Shown here in pieces: positions 36,661 to 45,278 of a stretch of DNA of 64,000 nt. The DNA lies in the NCBI GenBank assembly GCA_902812455.1, contig CADDZH010000006.1, forward strand, positions 23,579 to 87,578, written 5' to 3'. A model generated the notes under the pieces. That model was not told where the DNA came from. It searched no databases and was given only the letters and a program-made list of their open reading frames with translations. The translations under genes and the position numbers were made by a program. This stretch comes from Chloroflexota bacterium. Its GTDB lineage: Bacteria; Chloroflexota; Ktedonobacteria; Ktedonobacterales; Ktedonobacteraceae. Every line of letters starts with the position of its first letter. Position 1 is the stretch's first letter.

Positions 36661-38046
36661 ATGCCCTTAACAGTAAGGCAAGATGGTAATACAGCAGCAA
36701 ACATTATTCATGCACAGTGGTTCAATGACTACTATAACCTTCTCACAGGAGCAATGACCGACCAGGAAGTCACCATTGCCCAAAACGTCATTTTCAAGGC
36801 AATCGGCGGCCCGCCTGCTGCTCCTACGCTGGCAGCAGTGGCAGGAAACGGGCTAGGTGTTGGGGCGTATCAATATGCTGTTACTTTTGAAACACAAGAT
36901 GGCTCTAGTGCGCTTGGTACAGCAGCATCAGTGACCACAACAACCGGCTCTCAGGAAGTCAGCATTACGGCTATTCCTATCGGCCCTGCCGGTACTGTGC
37001 TGAGACGCCTGTGGCGTACCACCGTTGGCGGTTCAACCTTTTACCAGCTAGCAACGCTCAACGATAATGTTACCACCACCTATACCGATACGACCTCAGA
37101 TACAACGCTTACAGCCAATGGAGCGTTTAGCAAAAAGACGGCCTTTGGTGGAGCGTTGTTCATTAAAGACTCCCAGGGCAATCAGAAAGCTGCTGTTTAT
37201 AACGACGGTTCAATCAGCTTTGACGCTGGTAATTTTTGGTCGGATGGATATGGCAATATCCACGCGAACCAGGGCAATTTTACCTCATTTGTCAGTGAAA
37301 GTAAGCTCTCAAGTGACGGTGCTAAGTTTACGAGTGATGGAAACGGGAATGTTACCGCAAACAAGCTCACCATAACCGGAACAGGCGGCCTGTTTCCTGG
37401 CATTTCTTTACCCTTAAATACTGGTGTATGGTTAGGAGAAGTAACCAATGATACCGGCTACACGGGCATTCAATCGGATAGCTCAGGGAATATCGGTATA
37501 TGGCTTTCAAACGGTGGATTTTTTCAAATAGCCACTGTTGGACATACTAATCCAACAGCTAGCTCTAAAACCTTGTTTGAAGTAACGAACGCCGGTAATC
37601 TCATCGTTTCAGGCACCACCATTAAATCCAGCAGCAGCACCACCCCCTCATTAGGCAATAGTGCTAGTTTTGACTCCTTTGACCTTGCAGAGAGCTACCC
37701 GTGCGATGCTGACTATGAACCTGGCACTGTTGTATGCATTGATGAAACAAAAGGTGTCTTTACCAAGTGCACACATGAATATTGCGCCTGTGCGATGGTA
37801 GTCACAAACGAACGAGCAGGGTTCATAGCTGGACTTGTTGACCACGAAAAGGGATATCTCCCTATCGCCTTAGCCGGACGTGTGCGAGTGCGGGCTAGCC
37901 AACCTGTCAAGCCACGTCAATTGGTCGTACCAGATGGTCAAGGTGGTGTAAGGCCCAAGTCACCTGATGAATTCGGCGGAAGTATCGGCTTCGCTATTGA
38001 AGCGTCACACAACGGCAAAGTGGGAATTGTGTTAGGACACCTGTAG
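36661..38046 (+). CDS. Phage tail-fibre-like protein with Peptidase_G2-type C-terminal domain
   Basis: 461 aa. The N-terminal segment (~1-50) is followed by a fibronectin-like beta domain (GVGAYQYAVTFETQDGSSAL, ~75-135), then repetitive Gly/Asn/Ser/Thr-rich strands typical of trimeric fibres (FWSDGYGNIHANQGNFTS). The C-terminal ~130 residues (FDSFDLAESYPCDADYEPG, then ACAMVVTNERAGFI and ALAGRVRVRA) resemble the self-cleaving intramolecular chaperone of phage tail spikes (Peptidase_G2 type). GGAGATTAAC precedes ATG. In an element without other phage genes it may serve surface binding to a recipient (inference). Confidence 0.65.
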   Translation: MPLTVRQDGNTAANIIHAQWFNDYYNLLTGAMTDQEVTIAQNVIFKAIGGPPAAPTLAAVAGNGLGVGAYQYAVTFETQDGSSALGTAASVTTTTGSQEVSITAIPIGPAGTVLRRLWRTTVGGSTFYQLATLNDNVTTTYTDTTSDTTLTANGAFSKKTAFGGALFIKDSQGNQKAAVYNDGSISFDAGNFWSDGYGNIHANQGNFTSFVSESKLSSDGAKFTSDGNGNVTANKLTITGTGGLFPGISLPLNTGVWLGEVTNDTGYTGIQSDSSGNIGIWLSNGGFFQIATVGHTNPTASSKTLFEVTNAGNLIVSGTTIKSSSSTTPSLGNSASFDSFDLAESYPCDADYEPGTVVCIDETKGVFTKCTHEYCACAMVVTNERAGFIAGLVDHEKGYLPIALAGRVRVRASQPVKPRQLVVPDGQGGVRPKSPDEFGGSIGFAIEASHNGKVGIVLGHL

Positions 38047-38238
38047 ATAGATTGGAAGGGGGATGCTCAATTTTTTCGTGTTTTGTGGCGCACACACAGC
38101 TATCGAAGGGATATAAGAGTTCCCCACCTACACTACATTATGTCAACTAGATATAAACCTAGCCGTGATGGGCTTTTAGCCCTAATCAGCTAGGAAAACG
38201 ATAGATAGTTAAAACTTTCGGAAAGTGATGAAAAATAC

Positions 38239-38469
38239 ATGATAAGTAACCATAAACCCGATCCGAAAGACGTGATTAATGCGCTTAAAAAGGAACATGG
38301 AGAGGGGTTCGTAAGACAGATGTACAGCCAATTAGCTGAACAGTATCAAGGTCAAGAGCTACCCCCACATTGCATCCCTCTGGCAAACGGGGCGGGCTAT
38401 ATCGATACTCACGAGCATCGAGTCGTTTTTTATTGGCTGAGCGGCTTTCCTAGATATAGATCGATCTAG
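38239..38469 (+). CDS. Small hypothetical protein of the element
   Basis: 76 aa, unrecognised. It has a charged helical N terminus (DPKDVINALKKEHGEGFVRQ) and an aromatic C terminus. GGAAAGTGATG lies upstream. It ends before a strong hairpin shared with the convergent small gene. No domain can be named. Confidence 0.55.
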   Translation: MISNHKPDPKDVINALKKEHGEGFVRQMYSQLAEQYQGQELPPHCIPLANGAGYIDTHEHRVVFYWLSGFPRYRSI

Positions 38470-38497
38470 GCTATTGACGTTGAGACGGTAGAGAACA

Positions 38498-38533
38498 CCG
38501 CCCCCATACCCATAAAGGCGGGGGCGGCTTTAT
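38498..38533. terminator. Hairpin between convergent element genes
   Basis: Perfect 8-bp GC stem CCGCCCCC/GGGGGCGG (38498-38527), followed by CTTTAT. It can serve both converging genes. Confidence 0.7.
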
Positions 38534-38537
38534 ATCG

Positions 38538-38729
38538 CTATCTACCGCGTGACTTCCGATCTATCTCATCCATAAAGTAGTCGAATAGGTCATTCACGGT
38601 TATTGACTGTCTACCTGTACCTTCACAGTGGGGACACTCAGCCCCGCTACGCTCCGGCTGGATTTTACCCTCTCCATTGCATACAGTACACTTCTTTGAT
38701 GTTAGAAGTTTTGTGTTTCCATTTACCAT
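38538..38729 (-). CDS. DnaJ-type zinc-finger mini-protein
   Basis: 63 aa with CTVCNGEGK and CPHCEGTGR, i.e. a CxxCxGxG pair like a half zinc finger of DnaJ, and a charged C terminus (DLFDYFMDEIDRKSRG). Start ATG 38729 follows AAAGGAAAG; the frame is open further up to 38801. Such mini-proteins are common on mobile elements with no known role. Confidence 0.7.
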   Translation of the reverse strand: MVNGNTKLLTSKKCTVCNGEGKIQPERSGAECPHCEGTGRQSITVNDLFDYFMDEIDRKSRGR

Positions 38730-38801
38730 AAAAGACTTTCCTTTCTCCCTGCTATAGCAGAGTTGAGCTATATTGACTATGGATGAGTTGAGATGAAACA
38801 C

Positions 38802-39411
38802 TATTCACACCCTTGCATGTAGAACGCGCTACCTACATTTGAGTAACTTGTATAAGCTACCTCATTCCTAATGCTCTTTTGCCTCTTCACAGAAATCGCG
38901 TTGTAGGGCAAATCTGACAGGTTTTTGAAGAGGGTAGGTATCATATGACCTTGAACCTTACCCTCTCTCCCACAAGCCGCTCGTTTTACCTCTTTTACCC
39001 GTCACTGGATATCTTGAAGAGGGGATAATTTTGAGAGGCAAGTACCCGCCGCGTATATCGAAGAGTTTAGATATGGCGCAAAGGGTACCTGTACAATGTT
39101 AAGTAAATAGTGTAACGACTAGCAGTCTAGTACACGACTAGCTATCATATCTCCCTGCTCTACTGTCCGCCCATTCCTCATTGTCACTAGGTTTTAGCAT
39201 TGATACACACCGATACAGCAACCAGCAGAGAGATAGACGACTTCGCAATGTTTTAACAAGATGGTAAATTAAAGGGTCATTTACTTAACCACTTTCCTTT
39301 GTGAAGCAGTGGGATTGTGGCTTATCTACACTGTTGAGCTTATAGCGGCATAGTGCTACACAAGCAGTTACACAAGACTTGCTAGATGTGGTAGCGGAGG
39401 GATGGGCCTGC
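38802..39411. other. 610-bp non-coding stretch of the element
   Basis: No convincing gene. It holds an 11-bp inverted repeat GTTAAGTAAAT (39098-39108) and ATTTACTTAAC (39279-39289), an ACTAG/CTAGT palindrome (39118-39131), and two TTGAAGAGGG-like direct repeats. It could hold the replication origin, the transfer site or regulator sites; none is proven. Confidence 0.5.
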
Positions 39412-39627
39412 CTATTTCCTCTCCTCATCACTAGCCTTTTTACCCCGTCGTTTCCTCTTCTCAATAAAAGCGTTCAGATCACTTCTCATTATGCGATACT
39501 CCCTGCTTCCAATTGGCACACTCGGCAATTCTCCAGATTGAACCCATTTGCGCACCGTCTTTATATGCACTCTCATGATGTGTGCTACCTCATCGGCTGT
39601 AAGCATCTCATTCTCTTGCATGATCAT
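39412..39627 (-). CDS. Excisionase-like HTH protein
   Basis: 71 aa of the HTH_17/Xis type: LTADEVAHIMRVHIKTVRKW, then the wing SGELPSVPIGSREYRIMRSD and a basic C-terminal tail. Such proteins direct excision or repress the recombinase gene. It is divergent from the recombinase, sharing the control region with the triple CCTTCTGT repeat. The start is ATG 39627 or an internal ATG at 39621. Confidence 0.85.
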   Translation of the reverse strand: MIMQENEMLTADEVAHIMRVHIKTVRKWVQSGELPSVPIGSREYRIMRSDLNAFIEKRKRRGKKASDEERK

Positions 39628-39694
39628 CCCTCAATAGCGGCTGTTTTGTTCAGTATAGCCGTGTTATTGCAAGCAGTCAATGTTACCTCTTACA

Positions 39695-39745
39695 CCTTCT
39701 GTATCCTTCTGTATCTTGACAGTTCCTTCTGTCGTTATGTATACT
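39695..39745 (+). promoter_or_regulatory. Recombinase promoter with phased repeats
   Basis: TTGACA at 39716-39721, an 18-base spacer and TATACT at 39740-39745. CCTTCTGT is repeated at 39695, 39705 and 39725, at 10- and 20-base steps, so all copies face the same side of the helix and flank the -35. Confidence 0.75.
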
Positions 39746-39795
39746 AAGCTTAGGTGTAGTCTGCAAGCAGGCAATCAAAGAAGGGAGAAATGAAA

Positions 39796-41799
39796 ATGCC
39801 TAGAAGGTTTATCCGTTCAGTAGAACCTGAAGATAGCTACCAGCAGCGTGTATTGCCGATTGATAAGCCCTGGGTAGCGTATGCACGGCAATCCACTACA
39901 CGGCAAGTAGAGGAGAACACAGAGAGTACTGAAGCGCAAACAAGAGGACTCATGAAACGTGCCCATGACAGAGGGTATGATGATGCACTTGGCACACTCT
40001 ACCAAGAAGGGAACGGAATACGCGGGGTATCGGGGCGGTTACGCATCGATCAGCGTGGTGATCTGAGTACCGTTGTAGCGCGTATTAAAGCCGATGAGGT
40101 AAAGACTGTTTTCATAACCGATGAAAGCCGTCTCTTTAGAGACCCAACCGGCATTCAGTACAATACCTTTGCTGACATCTGCAAAGAGCACGACTGTCTC
40201 GTTATATCCGATCACCACATCTATGACTTTGCTCGTAACGAGTGGGATATTAAGATGTGGAGACAGCGTTGTGAAGCGAGTGCAGATTATATCGAGTACC
40301 ACGTAAAGGGCATGTTGAAACTACGAGAGCAAGCCGCTAGAAGGGGTTGGCACGTGCAAGGATTAGTGTCTATTGGTTACGTTGTGGATTATCAGAAGGG
40401 TAGCCCTACCTATCGTAAACTCATCCCCTATGAACCGCACGCAAAGGTAGTACGTTGGCTGTTTCAAAGGTTTAAGGAACTCGATGGAAACTTGAACGCA
40501 CTCACACGGGAAGTACAGGGCAAGCCCATTTTTCCAGATACCGGCTTTCCACTCCATACAAGACTCAAGAAGGTTGTGGGTGGTTGGTCGATCACAAGAG
40601 ACGGGCTGAAGTACCTGTTGACTAATCCTGTTTACATCGGGCATGCTTCAGTGGGGAAACGGGTAAAGGCCGGTGATCATAAAGTCTATCAGCAGGAGAT
40701 TGTGAAGCGGAATAACCACGCGGCTATTGTGGATGAGGAACTATTCTTTTACGCCTATAACCGGCTGTCAGATGTTGACCTTGACGGCAATCCTCAAAAG
40801 CGAAGCATAGCAAGCCCCAAACGCTACACCCCCCGCCTTACTACTCTGCCGTGTTATGCGTTGCTAGAGAACCGTATCGAGTCAGATAGTTGCCCTGTGT
40901 ATGTGAACAGAGGGAAGAAAGCATATGTTGTGAGTCTATCAAAGGACGGACTATACGCATATGCAGCAGTGATCAAAATAAGCGTGTTAGATGCTGTGTT
41001 TAGCGAGCAGTTCATACGTGTAGTCAAAGAGGATAAGCGGTTAGGAGACGGGGCGGCTTATAGGACATTGCAGCAAGCGCAACAAACAGAAGTCAGGGCA
41101 GGGATGAGTGTAGAGGAACAGCTACAGAATATAGAGAGGCAAATAGCGCTTCTCAGAGCAAAAATGGACGCTACCGACGATATGGAGCTATTCCGCACGT
41201 GGAATACAAAACTCAACGAGCTAAAGGCGCTACAGCCTAAATTGGAGAAGCTTCTAAAGAAACGTGATGAGGCAATCCAGACAGAACAGCAGTATCACAC
41301 GTTGTTAGAACGTATCCGTAACGAGTGGAACCGGATGAGTTTTGAACAGAAGAAACAGGCTGTAAATACGCTTGTGGATAAGGCTGTACTCACAAAAGAC
41401 GCGCCCCATTGGTACCGGCTTGTGATCTACTGGCATATTCCTGTAGGACGGGTAGATGAGGGGTTTATCTGGTATCGGAATGGTGGAGCGTTTTTGTGGA
41501 CAGAAGAAGAGGAAAAGGCGTTAATGTGGCTGTACCCCCTTGCTCCAAGACATCAGGTACAAAACGCGCTACCACGCCGAACGTGGGGAGATATTAGCAA
41601 TCGTGCAAGCCAACTCAAGGTAAAGCGGATTGCACGTTCAGCTAGCGATCTACCAGATGATGTGGCGATGGCTGATCTGAAGTATGCAAAAGAGCATGGA
41701 TTAGGCACACATGCAGGGCTACAGTATCATGCTACCTGGCGGACTAAAGTAGGGGAGATATCAAAATCATCTCTGCCGTCCATCGCCCGATGCCTTTGA
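39796..41799 (+). CDS. Large serine recombinase (integrase)
   Basis: 667 aa (or 669 from ATG 39790). The resolvase-type catalytic domain has AYARQSTTRQ with the nucleophile Ser33, and FITDESRLFRD. The recombinase domain follows (YIGHASVGKR...AAIVDEELFFYAYNRL), then a coiled coil (EEQLQNIERQIALLRAK). A Myb/SANT-like segment (WTEEEEKALMWLYPLAPRHQ) is unusual, and the standard four-Cys zinc ribbon looks reduced to two Cys. The element end (41761) lies inside the gene: the last ~13 codons are host alkA antisense DNA. It is the integrase of this element. Confidence 0.9.
   Translation: MPRRFIRSVEPEDSYQQRVLPIDKPWVAYARQSTTRQVEENTESTEAQTRGLMKRAHDRGYDDALGTLYQEGNGIRGVSGRLRIDQRGDLSTVVARIKADEVKTVFITDESRLFRDPTGIQYNTFADICKEHDCLVISDHHIYDFARNEWDIKMWRQRCEASADYIEYHVKGMLKLREQAARRGWHVQGLVSIGYVVDYQKGSPTYRKLIPYEPHAKVVRWLFQRFKELDGNLNALTREVQGKPIFPDTGFPLHTRLKKVVGGWSITRDGLKYLLTNPVYIGHASVGKRVKAGDHKVYQQEIVKRNNHAAIVDEELFFYAYNRLSDVDLDGNPQKRSIASPKRYTPRLTTLPCYALLENRIESDSCPVYVNRGKKAYVVSLSKDGLYAYAAVIKISVLDAVFSEQFIRVVKEDKRLGDGAAYRTLQQAQQTEVRAGMSVEEQLQNIERQIALLRAKMDATDDMELFRTWNTKLNELKALQPKLEKLLKKRDEAIQTEQQYHTLLERIRNEWNRMSFEQKKQAVNTLVDKAVLTKDAPHWYRLVIYWHIPVGRVDEGFIWYRNGGAFLWTEEEEKALMWLYPLAPRHQVQNALPRRTWGDISNRASQLKVKRIARSASDLPDDVAMADLKYAKEHGLGTHAGLQYHATWRTKVGEISKSSLPSIARCL
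41744..41761. other. Right attachment half-site (element end)
   Basis: AAAGTAGGGGAGATAT facing inward from the core AT at 41760-41761, the inverted partner of the left end. It lies within the recombinase coding region. Confidence 0.75.
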
Positions 41800-42202
41800 C
41801 TGCCGTGAGCTGGTCGATGATCGCTTCATCGTCGAGATGCACAAGCTGGGCCAGATCGAGCTGGCCGCTAGCGATGCGCTCGGTCAAGTCACGTACATAG
41901 CGAGCCTTAGAAGCTGAGAGGCCGGCAGCGCGCAGCGCATCATGTTCAAGCTGTATGAGCGCTTCAGGTGTGATGATATTGCCGGGTGCAGCAGTACGAA
42001 GGCGCGCCATAATGGCGTCCGCAGCCATGACCGAAATTTGCTGCGAGATAATGGCATCCACCAGCGCCTCGAATGTGTTGGGATTCGGCTCCAGAGTACA
42101 AGCTCCTACACGGGCAATGGCATCCGCCATGACGGGATCGACGCGGCTCAGATGGGCTATAGCTGCCTCGATCTGATCAGTCCAGGAAGTGATAATGGTC
42201 AT
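41762..42202 (-). pseudogene. alkA: alkA 5' fragment (N-terminal part of disrupted 3-methyladenine glycosylase)
   Basis: Minus-strand frame from ATG 42202. It reads FEALVDAIISQQISVMAADA, then AAGLSASKARYVRDL and VKGIGRWTAEMILI, which is the HhH-GPD core of AlkA-type glycosylases up to the hairpin. It then runs into element DNA and stops after ISPLL. With the fragment at 32725-32947 it would form one ~215-aa protein that removes alkylated bases from DNA. Both halves keep conserved motifs, so the break looks recent. Confidence 0.93.
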
Positions 42203-42229
42203 AAATCAAAAATCCTGTATCGAAAAAAT

Positions 42230-42260
42230 CCTGGCCCCCACAAGGGAGGCCACTACATGT
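42230..42260 (+). repeat. 31-bp repeat, copy 2 of 3
   Basis: Identical to 29218-29248 and 57708-57738. It lies in the divergent space between alkA and the yyaL-like gene. CCTGTAT on the left and ATACAGG on the right flank it as an outer inverted repeat. Confidence 0.95.
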
Positions 42261-42403
42261 TATTGCTCAAACGAAGGTTCACAGCATACAGGTCAACAAC
42301 ATCGTGTGCTTAGTATAGCATATGTAGCTGTCTTTTTCTTTTTCCAACTATGTCATACAATGCCCAAGAAGGCATAAATGTGAAGACGGTGAAAGGAGAC
42401 ATT

Positions 42404-44545
42404 ATGACAGACACAAATACCCACGAACAACATAAGTACACAAACCGGCTCATTCATGAGACGAGTCCATATCTCTTGCAGCACGCGCACAATCCTGTCG
42501 ATTGGTATCCCTGGGGAGAAGAGGCCCTGCAGAAGGCTCAACGTGAAGATAAACCTATCTTACTGAGTATCGGCTACTCTGCCTGCCACTGGTGCCATGT
42601 GATGGAGCGAGAGTCTTTTGAGAACGAAGAGATCGCAGCCATCATCAACCAGTACTTTGTGCCTATAAAAGTGGACCGCGAGGAGCGGCCAGATATCGAC
42701 GCGATTTATATGCAGGCGGTGCAGGCGCTAACCCAGCAAGGCGGCTGGCCCATGACTGTCTTCCTCACGCCCGATGGACGACCCTTTTATGGCGGTACCT
42801 ACTATCCTCCCTACGATCGCCGTTATGGGACACAGGTGATGCCAGGATTTGGGCGCATCTTGCTGAGTATGGCCGAGGCTTACCGGGATCATCGCGCGGA
42901 GGTAGAAGAGCAGGCCAATCAGCTTGCCGATTACCTCAAGCAGCGCAGCACCAGCCCCTTGCGCAGCAAAGGCATGCAGATTGCAGAGAAGATACCGTTA
43001 GCATTTTTGAATACAGCCAGCCGGGAATTAGCCGCCGAATTCGATCCCTATCATGGGGGTTTTGGCAACGCTCCCAAATTTCCCAACGCTATGGCCCTGG
43101 AGCTTCTCCTGCGCATCTATCTACATCGCCAGGCAGGTGAGCTTGAGCCAGCAGCCGGGGCAGGTACGACATCCGAGCTTGACATGGTTGAAACAACCCT
43201 GCAACACATGGCAGAAGGCGGTATCTACGACCAGTTGGGAGGGGGATTTCATCGCTACTCGGTCGATGATCGCTGGCTTGTGCCACACTTTGAGAAAATG
43301 CTCTACGATAATGCCTTGCTCAGCCGCATCTACCTGCACACCTACCTGGTGACCGGTAATCCGTTCTACATGCGTATAGTGGAAGAGACGCTAGACTACG
43401 TTGTGCGAGAGATGACCTCGCCACAGGGCGGGTTCTATTCCACGCAGGATGCCGACAGCGAGGGCGAAGAAGGAAAATTCTTTCTCTGGACACCAGAGGA
43501 AATCCGGGCTGCGCTGTTGCCTGAAGATGCGGATCTCTTCATGCGCTATTACGGTGTGACAGAAGAGGGGAATTTCGATGGCAAGAATATCCTGCACGTT
43601 GCCCAAGATGCAGAGACTGTAGCCGAGGAAGCCGGAATAGACCTGGAAAGGGTGCAAGATGCGCTCAGCCGGGGCCGGGCTATGCTCTTCAAAGTGCGTG
43701 AGCAGCGTGTCAAACCCGGACGTGATGAGAAGATTCTGACATCCTGGAGCGGGCTGATGCTGTGCAGCTTCGCCGAGGCAGCGCGCTACCTTAGCCGCCC
43801 TGATTATCTCGAAATTGCCATCAAGAACGCCCGGTTTTTGCTGGGCGAGTTACGGGACAAAGAGGGACGCCTGCTGCGCACATATAAGGATGGCCGCGCT
43901 CACCTCAATGGCTACCTGGAAGACTACGCTTTCCTGGCAGATGGTTTGCTGGCACTCTATGAGGCCAGTTTTGATCCGCACTGGTTTGCGGTAGCACGGG
44001 ACTTGATGGACGAGGCTATCAAGCTGTTTGCCGATGAGCAGAACGGCGGATTCTTTGATACCGGCAGCGATCACGAAGCTCTGGTCAGCCGCCCCAAAGA
44101 TATTATGGACAATGCGACACCGGCTGGCAATAGCGTTGCAGCCGGTGTACTGCTGCGCCAGGCTGCTTTCACCGGCAACGAGGACTATCACCGGCGAGCC
44201 AATGATTACTTGCTGCCCATGGCTGATATCATGGTGCAGCACCCCCAGGCTTTTGGGCACGCGCTTTGCGCTCTCGATTTTGCCGTTTCGCCTGTCAAAG
44301 AGATTGCTCTGATTGGCGATCCACACCAGGACGATACACGCGCCTTGCTAGAGGTCGTCAACGAGCGCTACCTGCCAAACAGTGTGCTGGCTTGCGCCGC
44401 GCCGGACAATAGGAAAGCGATGGAAACCATCCCATTACTAGCCGATCGACCAATGAAAGATGGCAAAGCGACCGCTTACGTTTGCCAGCACTTTACGTGC
44501 CTGGCACCGGTCAATACAGCGGAAGAATTGCAGCAATTGCTGTGA
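42404..44545 (+). CDS. YyaL/DUF255 thioredoxin-like protein
   Basis: 713 aa. The N-terminal thioredoxin-fold domain (~20-150) has the signature [16 protein letters not shown] and [14 protein letters not shown], with a C-x2-C that differs from the classical WCGPC. The rest is an alpha/alpha-toroid like that of N-acylglucosamine epimerases ([30 protein letters not shown]). Human SPATA20 is the same family; the reaction is not established. ATG 42404 follows GAAAGGAGA. It stands alone, facing away from alkA. Confidence 0.88.
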   Translation: MTDTNTHEQHKYTNRLIHETSPYLLQHAHNPVDWYPWGEEALQKAQREDKPILLSIGYSACHWCHVMERESFENEEIAAIINQYFVPIKVDREERPDIDAIYMQAVQALTQQGGWPMTVFLTPDGRPFYGGTYYPPYDRRYGTQVMPGFGRILLSMAEAYRDHRAEVEEQANQLADYLKQRSTSPLRSKGMQIAEKIPLAFLNTASRELAAEFDPYHGGFGNAPKFPNAMALELLLRIYLHRQAGELEPAAGAGTTSELDMVETTLQHMAEGGIYDQLGGGFHRYSVDDRWLVPHFEKMLYDNALLSRIYLHTYLVTGNPFYMRIVEETLDYVVREMTSPQGGFYSTQDADSEGEEGKFFLWTPEEIRAALLPEDADLFMRYYGVTEEGNFDGKNILHVAQDAETVAEEAGIDLERVQDALSRGRAMLFKVREQRVKPGRDEKILTSWSGLMLCSFAEAARYLSRPDYLEIAIKNARFLLGELRDKEGRLLRTYKDGRAHLNGYLEDYAFLADGLLALYEASFDPHWFAVARDLMDEAIKLFADEQNGGFFDTGSDHEALVSRPKDIMDNATPAGNSVAAGVLLRQAAFTGNEDYHRRANDYLLPMADIMVQHPQAFGHALCALDFAVSPVKEIALIGDPHQDDTRALLEVVNERYLPNSVLACAAPDNRKAMETIPLLADRPMKDGKATAYVCQHFTCLAPVNTAEELQQLL

Positions 44546-44549
44546 TAAA

Positions 44550-45278
44550 TCAATCATTGACATAGCGCAATTCGCCCTCGACGTTGTGGCGGCAGAGGCG
44601 GCCGCTCGCTGCCAGTTGTTCAAGGGCGCGCCTGGCCGCAGCAATCTCCTTGCGGCCTGCTGTTTTCTTATGCGGGGGAACAAACGCTTGCGCTACTTCG
44701 CGGGGAGTAAAGACGGTGAAGGCATTGGTATGCTCTTGCAGGTAGGTGATGACGGCCTTCTCATACCAGGTTACCAGGTCAGAGGTACGGGCTACCCTCG
44801 GTATAGCTACAATCATGACGGGGCAGGGAGCCAGTTGTAATACCTTCCTTGAAATGCTGCCAACAATGAGGCGGCGCAGGCTTTGCCAGAGCGAATTCCC
44901 ACGGCTTCCCACGACAATGAATTGGACTTGCAATTCTCTGGCAGTCCTGACGATTTCCTCAGCAGGGAAGCCAACCCGGATATAGGTCTCGATCTGTTCT
45001 GCGCCAAGGCCGGCTTTCTCCAATTCCGCCCTGGCCCTGCGCAGGGCATCCTCTGCCTTGCTGCGCTGCTCAACCATGAGAGGAACAGGTAATTGATGCC
45101 CCATATACATAGCGAGAGAAGGGGACGTAACATAAGGGCCGGAGATAACACAGAGGAGAACGAGGTGAAAGTGCGGTGAGGCCTGCTCCATGATCTCACA
45201 CACGGTGCGCAGGGCCAATTGTGTAGCCGGCGTGATTTGATTGTCGATGCCCAGCAAAATGCGCCTGTCCATAGTCAT
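44550..45278 (-). CDS. Universal stress protein with C-terminal winged-helix-like part
   Basis: 242 aa. The UspA domain (~1-150) has the nucleotide site GSRGNSLWQSLRRLIVGSIS (G-x2-G-x9-G-S). The C-terminal ~75 residues (TPREVAQAFV...EIAAARRALEQLAASGRLCR) look like a winged-helix fold not usual for UspA. ATG 45278 or 45272. Convergent with the yyaL-like gene, with a 4-bp gap. Likely an ATP-binding stress sensor; the target is unknown. Confidence 0.8.
   Translation of the reverse strand: MTMDRRILLGIDNQITPATQLALRTVCEIMEQASPHFHLVLLCVISGPYVTSPSLAMYMGHQLPVPLMVEQRSKAEDALRRARAELEKAGLGAEQIETYIRVGFPAEEIVRTARELQVQFIVVGSRGNSLWQSLRRLIVGSISRKVLQLAPCPVMIVAIPRVARTSDLVTWYEKAVITYLQEHTNAFTVFTPREVAQAFVPPHKKTAGRKEIAAARRALEQLAASGRLCRHNVEGELRYVND

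Larger units (their letters stand above)
32948..41761 (+). mobile_element. 8.8-kb integrative element inserted in alkA (AICE-like, serine recombinase)
   Basis: Bounded by the two halves of alkA, with a shared AT at 32948-32949 and 41760-41761. The terminal ~20 bases are inverted copies: ATATTCTCCCTACTTT at the left, AAAGTAGGGGAGATAT at the right. Its genes have visibly more A+T and different codon use than the flanks. It carries a large serine recombinase, HTH/excisionase-like proteins, an FtsK/TraB-like ATPase, a RepA-like ATPase and a tail-fibre-like protein. No capsid, terminase or relaxase gene was found. Confidence 0.9.

Noticed and set aside
32948..41761. Prophage interpretation of the element
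   Set aside because: No terminase, portal, capsid, lysis or tail-tube gene can be seen in 8.8 kb; only one fibre-like gene.
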